Shown here piece after piece: positions 1-6,663 of a stretch of 6,663 bases of DNA. The position numbers and the translations under genes were made by a program. The notes beneath the pieces were generated by a model. That model had not been told where the DNA came from and did no database searches. It was given only the letters and a program-made list of their open reading frames with translations. Numbering within the stretch: position 1 is the first letter of the stretch; each line of letters begins with the position of its first letter. This DNA is from Actinomycetes bacterium (lineage in GTDB: Bacteria > Actinomycetota > Thermoleophilia > Gaiellales > Gaiellaceae): contig JANXXF010000337.1 of assembly GCA_025350775.1 (NCBI GenBank), positions 1 through 6,663 on the forward strand, read 5' to 3'.

Positions 1-1
1 G

Positions 2-697
2 CCGCCGGGACGGCCGCTGGTCGGGACGCCGCCGTTCCGGGCGCCCCATCACGGTGCCTCGACGGCAGCAATCGTGGGCGGCGGGCCGGGTCCGCGGCCG
101 GGCGAGGCCAGCCTCGCGCACCACGGCGTACTGCTGCTCGACGAGCTGCCCGAGTTCGCCCGGCCCACGATCGAGGCGCTCCGCCAGCCGCTCGAGGATG
201 GCACGGTGGCGATCTCGCGGGTGGGCGGCCGCGCAGTGTTCCCGGCGCGCTTCCAGCTCGTCGCGACGATGAATCTGTGCCCGTGCGGTGGTCGCGGCGA
301 CCCGGCCGCCGAGTGCACCTGCTCGGCGCAACGCCTCGCGCTGTTCCGGGACAGGCTGTCGCGTGCGCTGCTCGACCGGATCGACCTCGTTGTGGCCGTC
401 CCGCGCATCCGGGCCGTCGATCTGGCCGCAGGGCTGGGCGAGTCCTCTGCGGCCGTCTCAGCGCGCGTCGTGGCCGCACGGGGGCGTCTCCATGACGACG
501 GGGCCACCCTGGACACCCCTGCCGCCGCTCTGCTCGACCGGGCCGTCGACCGGCTGCCGCTCTCCGGCCGCGGCCGCGCCCGGGTGCTGCGGGTCGCCAC
601 GACGATCGCGGCGCTCGCCGGCTCACCCCGCGTGCAGGCCGAGCATGTCGCCGAGGCGCTCTCCTACCGGATGCCGCGCGAGCTGGAGGCCGGATGA
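2..697 (+). CDS. comM: YifB/ComM-family Mg-chelatase-like AAA+ ATPase, 3' part
   Basis: Partial gene: the window opens inside it, and 231 residues plus TGA remain in an unbroken frame. Seen: the FRAPHHGAS stretch (residues 12-20), a Walker B segment LLLDE (44-48), the sensor-1/Cys region NLCPCG (91-96) with a second Cys pair at 105 and 107, the arginine-finger region LLDRID (123-128), and a C-terminal Mg_chelatase_C-like helical domain with SGRGRARVLRVA and HVAEALSYR (about 190-223). The Walker A and N-terminal Lon-like domain would lie upstream; family members are about 500 residues long. Known: ComM is a hexameric helicase that promotes branch migration when single-stranded DNA is integrated during transformation, and many non-competent bacteria also keep it. 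It overlaps dprA by ATGA, so the two are probably translationally coupled. The family call is firm; an active role in competence here is inference. Confidence 0.95.
   Translation, partial: PPGRPLVGTPPFRAPHHGASTAAIVGGGPGPRPGEASLAHHGVLLLDELPEFARPTIEALRQPLEDGTVAISRVGGRAVFPARFQLVATMNLCPCGGRGDPAAECTCSAQRLALFRDRLSRALLDRIDLVVAVPRIRAVDLAAGLGESSAAVSARVVAARGRLHDDGATLDTPAAALLDRAVDRLPLSGRGRARVLRVATTIAALAGSPRVQAEHVAEALSYRMPRELEAG
685..689 (+). promoter_or_regulatory. Ribosome binding site for dprA
   Basis: GGAGG lies four bases before the ATG at 694, inside the last codons of the upstream gene. It supports that start and translation coupled to the upstream gene. Confidence 0.6.
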
Positions 698-1683
698 GCG
701 AGCTCGCCGAGGCGGTGCTTGCTGCGGGCGGCGGGCCGTGCCGAGTAGGGCGGCGCGATCCTGCCCGGGCGGGGCTGGTGCGGGCATTCGACGAGCAGCG
801 CTTCCGTGAGCGTCTGGCCGCAGCCGGGCTGCGCTGGGTGGCGCGCTCCGATGCGCGGTTCCCGCGGCTGCTGCAGGAGATCCACGACCCACCCTGGGGG
901 CTGTTCGCGCGGGGTGGCGGCTCGTTCGAGCTGCTGTCGGCCCCGGCCGTGGCCATCGTCGGCTCGCGCTCGTGCTCGCCCTACGGGATGCACGTCGCGC
1001 GCCGGCTCGGTCGCGAGCTCGCCGCAGCCGGGCTGGTCGTCGTCAGCGGCCTCGCCCGCGGCGCCGACGCAGAGGCGCACCGCGGCGCTCTGGAGGCCGA
1101 CGGTGCCACCGTCGCGGTGCTCGGCTGCGGCGTCGAGCGTGACTACCCGGCAGCGCACGCACTGCTCGCCGCCCGCATCTGCGAACGGGGCCTGGTCGTC
1201 TCGGAGTATCCGCCCGGGGTCGAGCCTGCGCCGTGGCGCTTCCCTGCGCGCAATCGCATCATCGCCGGCCTCTGCGCCGTCACCGTGATCGTCGAGGCAC
1301 GCGAGCGCAGTGGTGCGCTGATCACCGCCGACTTCGCTCTCGAGGAGAACCGCGACGTCCTCGCCGTCCCCGGCGAGATCACGTCGGCGCTCTCGGCCGG
1401 GACGAACGCGCTGTTGCGTCAGGGGGCCGGGCCGCTGCTCGGGCCCGAGGACGTCCTGGCGCTCTTCGGGCTGGAGCCGCAGGATCGCCTGTTCCCGGTG
1501 CCCACAGGGCGCGCCGCAGTCGTGCTACGGGCGCTACGCGACAGGCCGAAAGTGGTCGACGAGGTGGTGCGCGGTACCGGGCTCAGCGCCGCCGACGCGG
1601 CTGCGGCGCTGGCGGAGCTCGAGCTGGCCGGTCTCGCGGCGGGCGAGGACGGCCGCTACCGGGCCGTCGCGCCGCCGACATAG
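694..1683 (+). CDS. dprA: DNA-processing protein DprA (Smf)
   Basis: 329 residues. DprA binds single-stranded DNA entering the cytoplasm and loads RecA on it. The Rossmann-like core is complete: AIVGSR (87-92), SGLARGAD (118-125), GVERDYPAAH (146-155), SEYPPG (170-175), FPARNRIIAGL (183-193), SGALITADFA (206-215) and AVPG (224-227). Residues about 274-325 look like the C-terminal winged-helix domain. The N-terminal part before the core is only about 80 residues, with a WVARSDARFPRLL segment leading into the core, so the helical N-terminal domain looks short. The start is fixed by GGAGG four bases upstream and the ATGA overlap with the YifB gene. Pairing with YifB is a common bacterial arrangement. 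The gene that follows is metabolic rather than topA or a recombinase gene. Many non-transformable bacteria keep dprA, so competence cannot be concluded. Confidence 0.96.
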   Translation: MSELAEAVLAAGGGPCRVGRRDPARAGLVRAFDEQRFRERLAAAGLRWVARSDARFPRLLQEIHDPPWGLFARGGGSFELLSAPAVAIVGSRSCSPYGMHVARRLGRELAAAGLVVVSGLARGADAEAHRGALEADGATVAVLGCGVERDYPAAHALLAARICERGLVVSEYPPGVEPAPWRFPARNRIIAGLCAVTVIVEARERSGALITADFALEENRDVLAVPGEITSALSAGTNALLRQGAGPLLGPEDVLALFGLEPQDRLFPVPTGRAAVVLRALRDRPKVVDEVVRGTGLSAADAAAALAELELAGLAAGEDGRYRAVAPPT

Positions 1684-1685
1684 GA
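1682..1685 (+). promoter_or_regulatory. Weak ribosome binding site for the FAD oxidoreductase
   Basis: AGGA overlaps the dprA TAG stop and sits seven bases before the GTG at 1693. It is short and only moderately convincing. It fits translation continuing from dprA and supports the GTG start. Confidence 0.4.
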
Positions 1686-1692
1686 TTCAGCC

Positions 1693-2883
1693 GTGCTGCG
1701 CTCGCTCTGGCTCGACGACGACGGCGACCAGTGGCTGCCCGGGCCAGGTCGCGCGGATGCCGCGCGGGCGGGCGTGCCCGCCGTGGAGATCGTGGGGGCC
1801 GGCGTGACGGGTCTCTCGTGCGCGCTGACGCTGGCCGAGGCCGGCGTCGCCGCACGCGTGCACGACGCGCGTGGTGTCGCGGGCGGCGCGAGCGGCCGGA
1901 ATGCAGGGTTCGCGCTGCGAGGCGCTGCGCTCGCCTACGACGAGGCGCGTATCGCCCTCGGCGTGCCGGCGGCGAGGGAGCTGTGGGCGCTGTCGGAAGC
2001 CGCTCTCGCCCGTCTCGCGGCCCTTGCCGGCGACGCGTTCCGGCCCGAGGGCAGCCTGCGGCTCGCCGTCGACGCCGCCGAGCGCGAGCGGATCCGAGCC
2101 GAGTACGAGGCGCTCGTGGCCGACGGCTTCGCCGCGGAGTGGCGCGAGCCGCCCGTCGGCGGCTGTCCCGACCGCTTCCACGGGGCGCTGTTCCATCCGA
2201 ATGATGGCGCGATCCAGCCGCTGCACTGGATCCGGCGCCTCGCTGCAGCCGCCCTGGCCGCCGGGGCCGAGATCGTGGAAGGCAGCAGCGTCCGCTCCCT
2301 CGGCGATCTCGGTGCGCCGCAGGTCGTCGTCGCCACCGACGGGCTCGGTGCCAGGCTGCTCGCCGGGCTGGACGCTGTGATCGTCCCGGCGCGCGGGCAG
2401 GTCATCGCGACGGCACCGGTGCAGCCCCGCACGGTCGCCTGCCCGCACTACGCCCGGGACGGCTACGACTACTGGCAGCAGCTCCCCGACGGGCGGCTCG
2501 TGGTCGGTGGGTTTCGCGACACCGACCCCGCCGGCGAGGCCACCTGCGACGAGGGCGTGACCCCGGGGATCCAGCGCCGCCTCGAGGCGCTCGCTGCCAC
2601 CGTCCTCGGCGAGCTGCCGCGCGTCACCCATCGCTGGTCGGGCACCTGGGGCGAGACGCCCGACCGCCTCCCGCTCGTCGGCCCCGTCGCCGAGGCCGTC
2701 GCCGGCCGCTCCGGTGTCTGGATCGCCGCCGGCTACTCCGGCCACGGCAACGTCCTCGGGCTGGCGTGCGGCGACCTCGTTGCGCGGGGCATCCTCGGCG
2801 ACGCGGCCTCCACCTTCGTGCCGTTCGACGCGGGGCGGCGGTTCGGCGGCGAGGGCGCGGCTGCCGGCGCCGTGCCGTCCTAG
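1693..2883 (+). CDS. FAD-dependent amine/amino-acid oxidoreductase (DAO family)
   Basis: 396 residues, GTG start. Seen: an N-terminal SLWLDD segment (4-9) often found ahead of the fold in PuuB/OrdL-like proteins; the FAD-binding GAGVTG (35-40) following VEIV; GGASGRNAGF (64-73), a PuuB/DAO hallmark; VVVATDG (211-217), the second FAD-contacting strand; RWSGTWGETPDRLPLVG (314-330); and the C-terminal AAGYSGHGNVLG (345-356). There is no signal peptide or membrane segment, so it should be cytosolic. Known: the family oxidises C-N bonds of amino acids or amines (glycine, sarcosine, D-amino acids, gamma-glutamylputrescine), giving imines that hydrolyse. The substrate cannot be read from the sequence. 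It starts nine bases after dprA and probably shares its transcript. Its stop overlaps that of the convergent dehydrogenase-family gene. The last 15 or so residues are Gly/Ala-rich and look dispensable. Confidence 0.88.
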   Translation: MLRSLWLDDDGDQWLPGPGRADAARAGVPAVEIVGAGVTGLSCALTLAEAGVAARVHDARGVAGGASGRNAGFALRGAALAYDEARIALGVPAARELWALSEAALARLAALAGDAFRPEGSLRLAVDAAERERIRAEYEALVADGFAAEWREPPVGGCPDRFHGALFHPNDGAIQPLHWIRRLAAAALAAGAEIVEGSSVRSLGDLGAPQVVVATDGLGARLLAGLDAVIVPARGQVIATAPVQPRTVACPHYARDGYDYWQQLPDGRLVVGGFRDTDPAGEATCDEGVTPGIQRRLEALAATVLGELPRVTHRWSGTWGETPDRLPLVGPVAEAVAGRSGVWIAAGYSGHGNVLGLACGDLVARGILGDAASTFVPFDAGRRFGGEGAAAGAVPS

Positions 2884-3818
2884 AGCGACACGCGCTGCAG
2901 GCCGGCGATCTCGCCGGCCCGCTCGAGCGCGGCGAGCGCCAGCGCGAGATCCTGGATCGCCAGGCCCGTCGAGTCGAACGCCGTGATCTCGTCTGCCGAG
3001 CGGCGCCCCTCGGCCCGGCCGGCGAGGACGTCTGGCAGCGTGGTCACGTCGCCGCGGCGGATGCGGCCGGCGTCGAGCGCAGCTGCCAGCTCGCCGCCGT
3101 GGCTCGCCTGCTCCCAGTCGTCGCAGAACAGCCGGATGCGAGCCAGCTCGGCCACCGCGATCTCGGCCTTGCCGGGCCCGTCGGCGCCCATCAGCGAGAC
3201 GTGCTGGCCGGGACGCAACGCGCCTTCGGGGAAGAGGATCTCCTGGCCCGGCGTCACGGTGACAACGAGGTCGGCCGCGAGCGCCTCCTCTCGGCTTCCG
3301 GCCACACGTCCGCCCACTGCGGCCGCTGTCGCCTGCGCGCGCGCCGGATCGACGTCCCACAGCAGCGGCTCGCGGCCCACGGCCACGAACGCCGCAGCCG
3401 CGGCCCGGCCGTTCACGCCCGTCCCGACGACCGCGGCAGTGCGCGCTCCCGGAGCGCCCAGCGTCTCGGCGGCCAGCACCGCCGCCGCCCCGGTGCGCAG
3501 CGCCGTCACGGCGCCGGCGTCCAGCATCGCCTTCAGCTGGCCCGTCTCCGCATCGGAGAGCAGCACGAGCCCGGTCACCGTCGGCAGGCCCCGCGCCGGG
3601 TTCCCCGGGAACGACGTCACCCACTTCAGCGAAGCGTGGCCCGCGCCGAGCGCCGGCATCGCGCGGAAGTCGCCTGCCGGGTAGTTCGTGACGTACACCT
3701 TGGGCGGCATCGACCACTCGCCGCGCGCGTACGCGACGAACGCCTCACGCACCGCCTCGAGGGCCCGCGCGGGGGAGACTGCCTGTCGTACCTGCTCACC
3801 GGAGAAGAAAGGGATCAT
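2880..3818 (-). CDS. Alanine dehydrogenase/ornithine cyclodeaminase/mu-crystallin family protein
   Basis: 312 residues, the usual family length. Seen: GDFRAMPAL (49-57); LKWVTSFPGN (64-73) with the expected catalytic Lys65; ALRTGAAA (106-113) with substrate-binding Arg108; the dinucleotide-binding VVGTGVNG (130-137) with acidic Asp155 and Asp157 after the next strand, pointing to NAD(H); GADGPGKAEI (211-220) with the candidate catalytic Asp213; and DDWEQASHGGE (233-243) and FDSTGLAIQD (281-290). The GADGPGK and EQA-HGGE segments resemble archaeal-type alanine dehydrogenase more than ornithine cyclodeaminase from memory of those sequences. The family also contains ketimine reductases and enzymes of opine-like metabolite synthesis, so the reaction (L-alanine/pyruvate, ornithine to proline, or cyclic imine reduction) is open. 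ATG start; no Shine-Dalgarno is visible, and a -10-like element sits nine bases upstream. It converges on the FAD oxidoreductase and diverges from the SDR gene. Confidence 0.9.
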   Translation of the reverse strand: MIPFFSGEQVRQAVSPARALEAVREAFVAYARGEWSMPPKVYVTNYPAGDFRAMPALGAGHASLKWVTSFPGNPARGLPTVTGLVLLSDAETGQLKAMLDAGAVTALRTGAAAVLAAETLGAPGARTAAVVGTGVNGRAAAAAFVAVGREPLLWDVDPARAQATAAAVGGRVAGSREEALAADLVVTVTPGQEILFPEGALRPGQHVSLMGADGPGKAEIAVAELARIRLFCDDWEQASHGGELAAALDAGRIRRGDVTTLPDVLAGRAEGRRSADEITAFDSTGLAIQDLALALAALERAGEIAGLQRVSL

Positions 3819-3827
3819 CGCTGGCGA

Positions 3828-3833
3828 AGGCTA
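3828..3833 (-). promoter_or_regulatory. Possible -10 element of the dehydrogenase-family gene
   Basis: On the minus strand TAGCCT ends nine bases before the ATG, and no ribosome binding site lies between. This fits a leaderless or nearly leaderless transcript, common in actinobacteria. There is no good -35 match 17 bases further upstream, so the call is weak. Confidence 0.25.
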
Positions 3834-3837
3834 CCGT

Positions 3838-3876
3838 GAGCCGGGCTGTGGGAGGCTTGCTCCGCGAGCCGGGCTG
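3838..3876. repeat. 11-base direct repeat pair with internal dyad (possible operator)
   Basis: GAGCCGGGCTG occurs at 3838-3848 and again at 3866-3876, with start points 28 bases apart. Each copy contains the symmetric AGCC-G-GGCT. The pair lies in the 89-base gap between two divergent genes. The right copy covers the place expected for a -35 of the SDR gene, and the left copy falls just upstream of the -10-like site of the leftward gene. This arrangement would suit a shared regulator. In such GC-rich DNA, chance is a real alternative. Confidence 0.4.
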
Positions 3877-3891
3877 CACGAGCCACCGACC

Positions 3892-3900
3892 TGCAATGAT
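3892..3900 (+). promoter_or_regulatory. Possible extended -10 of the SDR gene
   Basis: TGCAATGAT (TG-n-AATGAT) ends seven bases before the ATG at 3908, which would place the transcript start at or next to the start codon. No Shine-Dalgarno is visible upstream of 3908, consistent with a leaderless mRNA. No clear -35 is seen. Confidence 0.35.
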
Positions 3901-3907
3901 CGCGGGC

Positions 3908-4630
3908 ATGGAGACGAGCCCCGCCCCGAACCCCCTCGCCGGCCGCGTCGCCCTCGTCAGCGGCGCCAACCGCGGCATCGGCCTCGCCGTCGCCCGCGGC
4001 ATCGCCGAGCGCGGCGCCACGACCTACCTGGGCGCCCGCCACCTCGCGGCCGGCGAGGCTGCCGCAGCCGCCCTCCGCGCCGACGATCTCGCTGCCCACG
4101 CCGTCCAACTCGACGTCGGCGACCCCGCCTCGATCGCCGCCGCAGTGGCCACCGTCGACGCCGCGCACGGCCGGCTCGACGTCCTCGTCAACAACGCGGG
4201 CGTCCTCGTCTACGACAACGCGCTCGACGTCGACCCCGACACGGCCAACCGCTTCTGGACGATCAATGCCCTCGGTCCGTGGCTGCTGGCGGCGGCGGCG
4301 GCTCCGCTGATGCGGCGCAACGGCTGGGGCCGCATCGTCAACGTCTCCACCGAGATGGCTTCGTTCGCCCGCATGACCACCTCCGCGCCGACCTACCGAG
4401 TGAGCAAAGTCGCGCTGAACGCCGTCACCCGCGTTCTCGCCCTGGAGCTGGAGGGCAGCGGCATCCTCGTCAACGCGCTGAGCCCCGGCTGGGTGCGCAC
4501 CGAGATGGGCGGGCCGGACGCGCCGCGCTCGATCGAGCAGGGCTGCGCCAGCATCCTCTGGGGCGTCGACCTGCCCGCTGATGGCCCCACCGGCGGCTAC
4601 TTCCAGGACGGCGCGGAACTGCCCTGGTAG
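3908..4630 (+). CDS. Short-chain dehydrogenase/reductase (carbonyl-reductase-like SDR)
   Basis: 240 residues from the ATG at 3908. An ATG at 3896 or GTG at 3836 would add tails with no family similarity. Classical SDR layout: coenzyme-binding SGANRGIG (18-25; Ser replaces the usual Thr of TGxxxGxG), GAR (42-44) after strand 2, suggesting NADPH preference, LDV (68-70), NNAG (95-98), Asn120 in TINALGP, VNVSTEM (144-150), YRVSK with Tyr163 and Lys167, and SPGWVRTEM (192-200). The tail GYFQDGAELPW matches plant-type carbonyl-reductase-like SDRs. At the usual catalytic Ser position (three residues after Asn145) there is Thr148, while Ser147 precedes it. Cytosolic; the substrate is unknown, probably a small carbonyl compound. 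It is divergently transcribed from the AlaDH/OCD-family gene and convergent with pntB. The transhydrogenase next door makes NADPH, but a functional link is only a suggestion. Confidence 0.92.
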   Translation: METSPAPNPLAGRVALVSGANRGIGLAVARGIAERGATTYLGARHLAAGEAAAAALRADDLAAHAVQLDVGDPASIAAAVATVDAAHGRLDVLVNNAGVLVYDNALDVDPDTANRFWTINALGPWLLAAAAAPLMRRNGWGRIVNVSTEMASFARMTTSAPTYRVSKVALNAVTRVLALELEGSGILVNALSPGWVRTEMGGPDAPRSIEQGCASILWGVDLPADGPTGGYFQDGAELPW

Positions 4631-4650
4631 GCGTCGGCGGGGCCGGGAGC

Positions 4651-4667
4651 CGGCCGACCGTCGGCCG
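4651..4667. terminator. GC-rich hairpin between convergent genes (possible bidirectional terminator)
   Basis: CGGCCGA, loop CCG, TCGGCCG: a perfect seven-base-pair stem with a three-base loop, 21 bases after the SDR stop and 45 bases beyond the pntB stop. There is no T-run on either strand, so this is not a canonical intrinsic terminator. GC-only hairpins are often the best candidate in such genomes. Confidence 0.4.
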
Positions 4668-4701
4668 ACCGCGGGCCGAGCGTCGGGCCGACCGCGGGCC
4701 G
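4663..4701. repeat. 16-base direct repeat with 23-base period
   Basis: The 16-mer GGCCGACCGCGGGCCG occurs at 4663-4678 and 4686-4701. Its first nine bases (GGCCGACCG) also occur at 4652-4660. The repeat fills most of the 81-base spacer between the SDR and pntB stop codons and overlaps the hairpin at 4651-4667. It holds no gene. Local slippage or duplication is the simplest origin. Confidence 0.6.
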
Positions 4702-4711
4702 GGCTGCGGGC

Positions 4712-6105
<1,394 letters not shown>

Positions 6106-6109
<4 letters not shown>

Positions 6110-6435
6110 TTCGCGTCCGTCTCGTCGGCCTGCTTCTTCGGCTCGCGCTTCTTGAACATCTCGAGCATGCGGTCGGTGACGACGAAGCCACCGACGACGT
6201 TGGCCGACGCGAGCACGACGGCGATGAAGCCGATGATCTGGATCAGGGTGTCCTGCTGATGGGCGCCCGCGACGAAGATCGCACCGACGATGACGATGCC
6301 GTGGATTGCGTTCGTGCCCGACATCAGCGGCGTGTGCAGCAGCGTCGGCACCTTCGAGATGACCTCGATCCCCAGGAAGATCGCGAGGACGAGCACGGTC
6401 ACTTCGATGATCAGCGTGGCATTGTGCCCGCCCAT
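6106..6435 (-). CDS. pntAB: NAD(P) transhydrogenase subunit alpha part 2, membrane segment
   Basis: 109 residues. This is the small membrane part of the alpha chain, encoded as its own gene as in Rhodospirillum rubrum rather than fused to the NAD-binding domain as in E. coli. Three hydrophobic segments are visible (about 8-28, 43-58, 64-86), which with the nine of PntB would complete the 12-helix membrane domain of the three-subunit type. Conserved stretches are KVPTLLHTPLMSGTNAIHG (28-46) and ASANVVGGFVVTDRML (76-91), followed by a charged cytosolic tail (FKKREPKKQADETDAK). The ATG is preceded by a strong ribosome binding site and overlaps the pntAA stop by one base (TAATG). Its own stop overlaps the pntB start by four bases. 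The three chains are expected to be made in balance from one mRNA whose promoter lies beyond the right edge. Confidence 0.96.
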
Positions 6436-6663
6436 TACGACTCCTTCCCGGCGACGCAGGCCCCGGCGGTGATCTCGTCGGCCCAGTCGAGCGTCAGCTC
6501 GGCCTTGGGCGCGAGGTGCTGCAGCAGCGTGGCGATGTTGCGCGACAGGAGCTGGCTTGCGTGCCAGGCCATCTGGCTCGGCAGGTCGGTGTAGCCCACG
6601 AGCGTGACGTTCTCGCGTACGACGACCTCGCCCGGCGAGGTCAGCTCGCAGTTGCCGCCGGCC
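6435..6663 (-). CDS. pntAA: NAD(P) transhydrogenase subunit alpha part 1, C-terminal end (partial)
   Basis: The gene enters from the right edge; 75 complete codons plus TAA (6435-6437) are present, with no start in the window. The visible product begins AGGNCELTSPGEVVV, continues VTLVGYTDLPSQMAWHASQLLSRNIATLL and ends in a short tail (ACVAGKES). These are the last conserved elements of domain I, the soluble NAD(H)-binding part related to alanine dehydrogenase: GGNCELT-PGE and GYTDLPS are hallmarks of PntA. The chain stops soon after NIATLLQHLAPKAELTLDWADE instead of running into membrane helices, so the alpha chain is split, with the helices supplied by pntAB. First gene of the pntAA-pntAB-pntB order; most of it and its promoter are outside. 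Confidence 0.93.
   Translation of the reverse strand, partial: AGGNCELTSPGEVVVRENVTLVGYTDLPSQMAWHASQLLSRNIATLLQHLAPKAELTLDWADEITAGACVAGKES
6441..6448 (-). promoter_or_regulatory. Strong ribosome binding site for pntAB
   Basis: GGAAGGAG on the minus strand, five bases before the ATG at 6435, inside the last codons of pntAA. It is the strongest Shine-Dalgarno sequence noticed in the window and fixes the pntAB start. Confidence 0.75.

Noticed and set aside
1..697. Magnesium chelatase subunit for chlorophyll synthesis
   Set aside because: The LLLDELPEF, NLCPCG and Cys pair pattern and the dprA neighbour are those of YifB/ComM, not BchI/ChlI.
1233..2204. 323-codon open frame on the plus strand across the dprA/FAD oxidoreductase junction
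   Set aside because: It overlaps two well-supported genes in another frame and has a composition typical of GC-rich shadow frames.
1687..3717. 676-codon open frame on the minus strand spanning two genes
   Set aside because: It runs antisense to the FAD oxidoreductase and out of frame through the dehydrogenase-family gene. The product is Arg/Gly/Ala/Asp-rich with no motifs, a normal by-product of GC-rich codon use.
2766..3839. 357-codon open frame on the plus strand
   Set aside because: It is antisense to the AlaDH/OCD-family gene, low-complexity and Arg-rich, with no recognisable domain.
3836..3907. Upstream GTG (3836) or ATG (3896) as the SDR start
   Set aside because: The extra residues have no SDR character, the region carries the intergenic repeats and a -10-like site, and the ATG at 3908 gives the normal short tail before the Rossmann fold.
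4652..4701. CRISPR-like repeat array
   Set aside because: The units are only 9-16 bases, unevenly spaced, with no spacers of regular length and no cas gene; this is a simple GC repeat.

Overview
The window is GC-rich, densely packed bacterial chromosome, with GTG starts, four-base gene overlaps and very short spacers. The base composition and protein style suggest an actinobacterium. A deep lineage such as Thermoleophilia is possible, but that is a guess from style, not a demonstrated assignment. All seven genes belong to recognisable families. I found no phage, transposon, CRISPR, tRNA or rRNA signature, and nothing that looks like a novel defence or mobile system.

Left part (1-2883, + strand): the end of a YifB/ComM AAA+ helicase gene overlaps dprA by 4 bases, a classic pair for integrating incoming single-stranded DNA. 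Nine bases after dprA comes a DAO-family FAD oxidoreductase gene, probably in the same transcript although unrelated in function. Its stop codon shares the palindrome CTAG with the stop of the next, convergent gene.

Middle (2880-4711): an alanine dehydrogenase/ornithine cyclodeaminase/mu-crystallin family gene (- strand) and a short-chain dehydrogenase gene (+ strand) diverge from an 89-base intergenic region. That region holds an 11-base direct repeat with internal dyad symmetry and possible leaderless start signals. The SDR gene then converges on the pnt genes across an 81-base GC-rich spacer with a perfect short hairpin and a 16-base direct repeat.

Right part (4712-6663, - strand): a three-gene proton-translocating NAD(P) transhydrogenase operon (pntAA end, pntAB, pntB), each junction overlapping by 1 or 4 bases. 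It couples the proton gradient to NADPH formation. The neighbouring SDR and FAD oxidoreductase are redox enzymes too, but nothing in the sequence ties them to transhydrogenase.

The points most worth a second look are the symmetric repeat pair between the divergent genes, the amine/amino-acid oxidase gene attached to the yifB-dprA unit and abutting an imine/amino-acid dehydrogenase-family gene, and the Thr in place of the usual catalytic Ser in the SDR.
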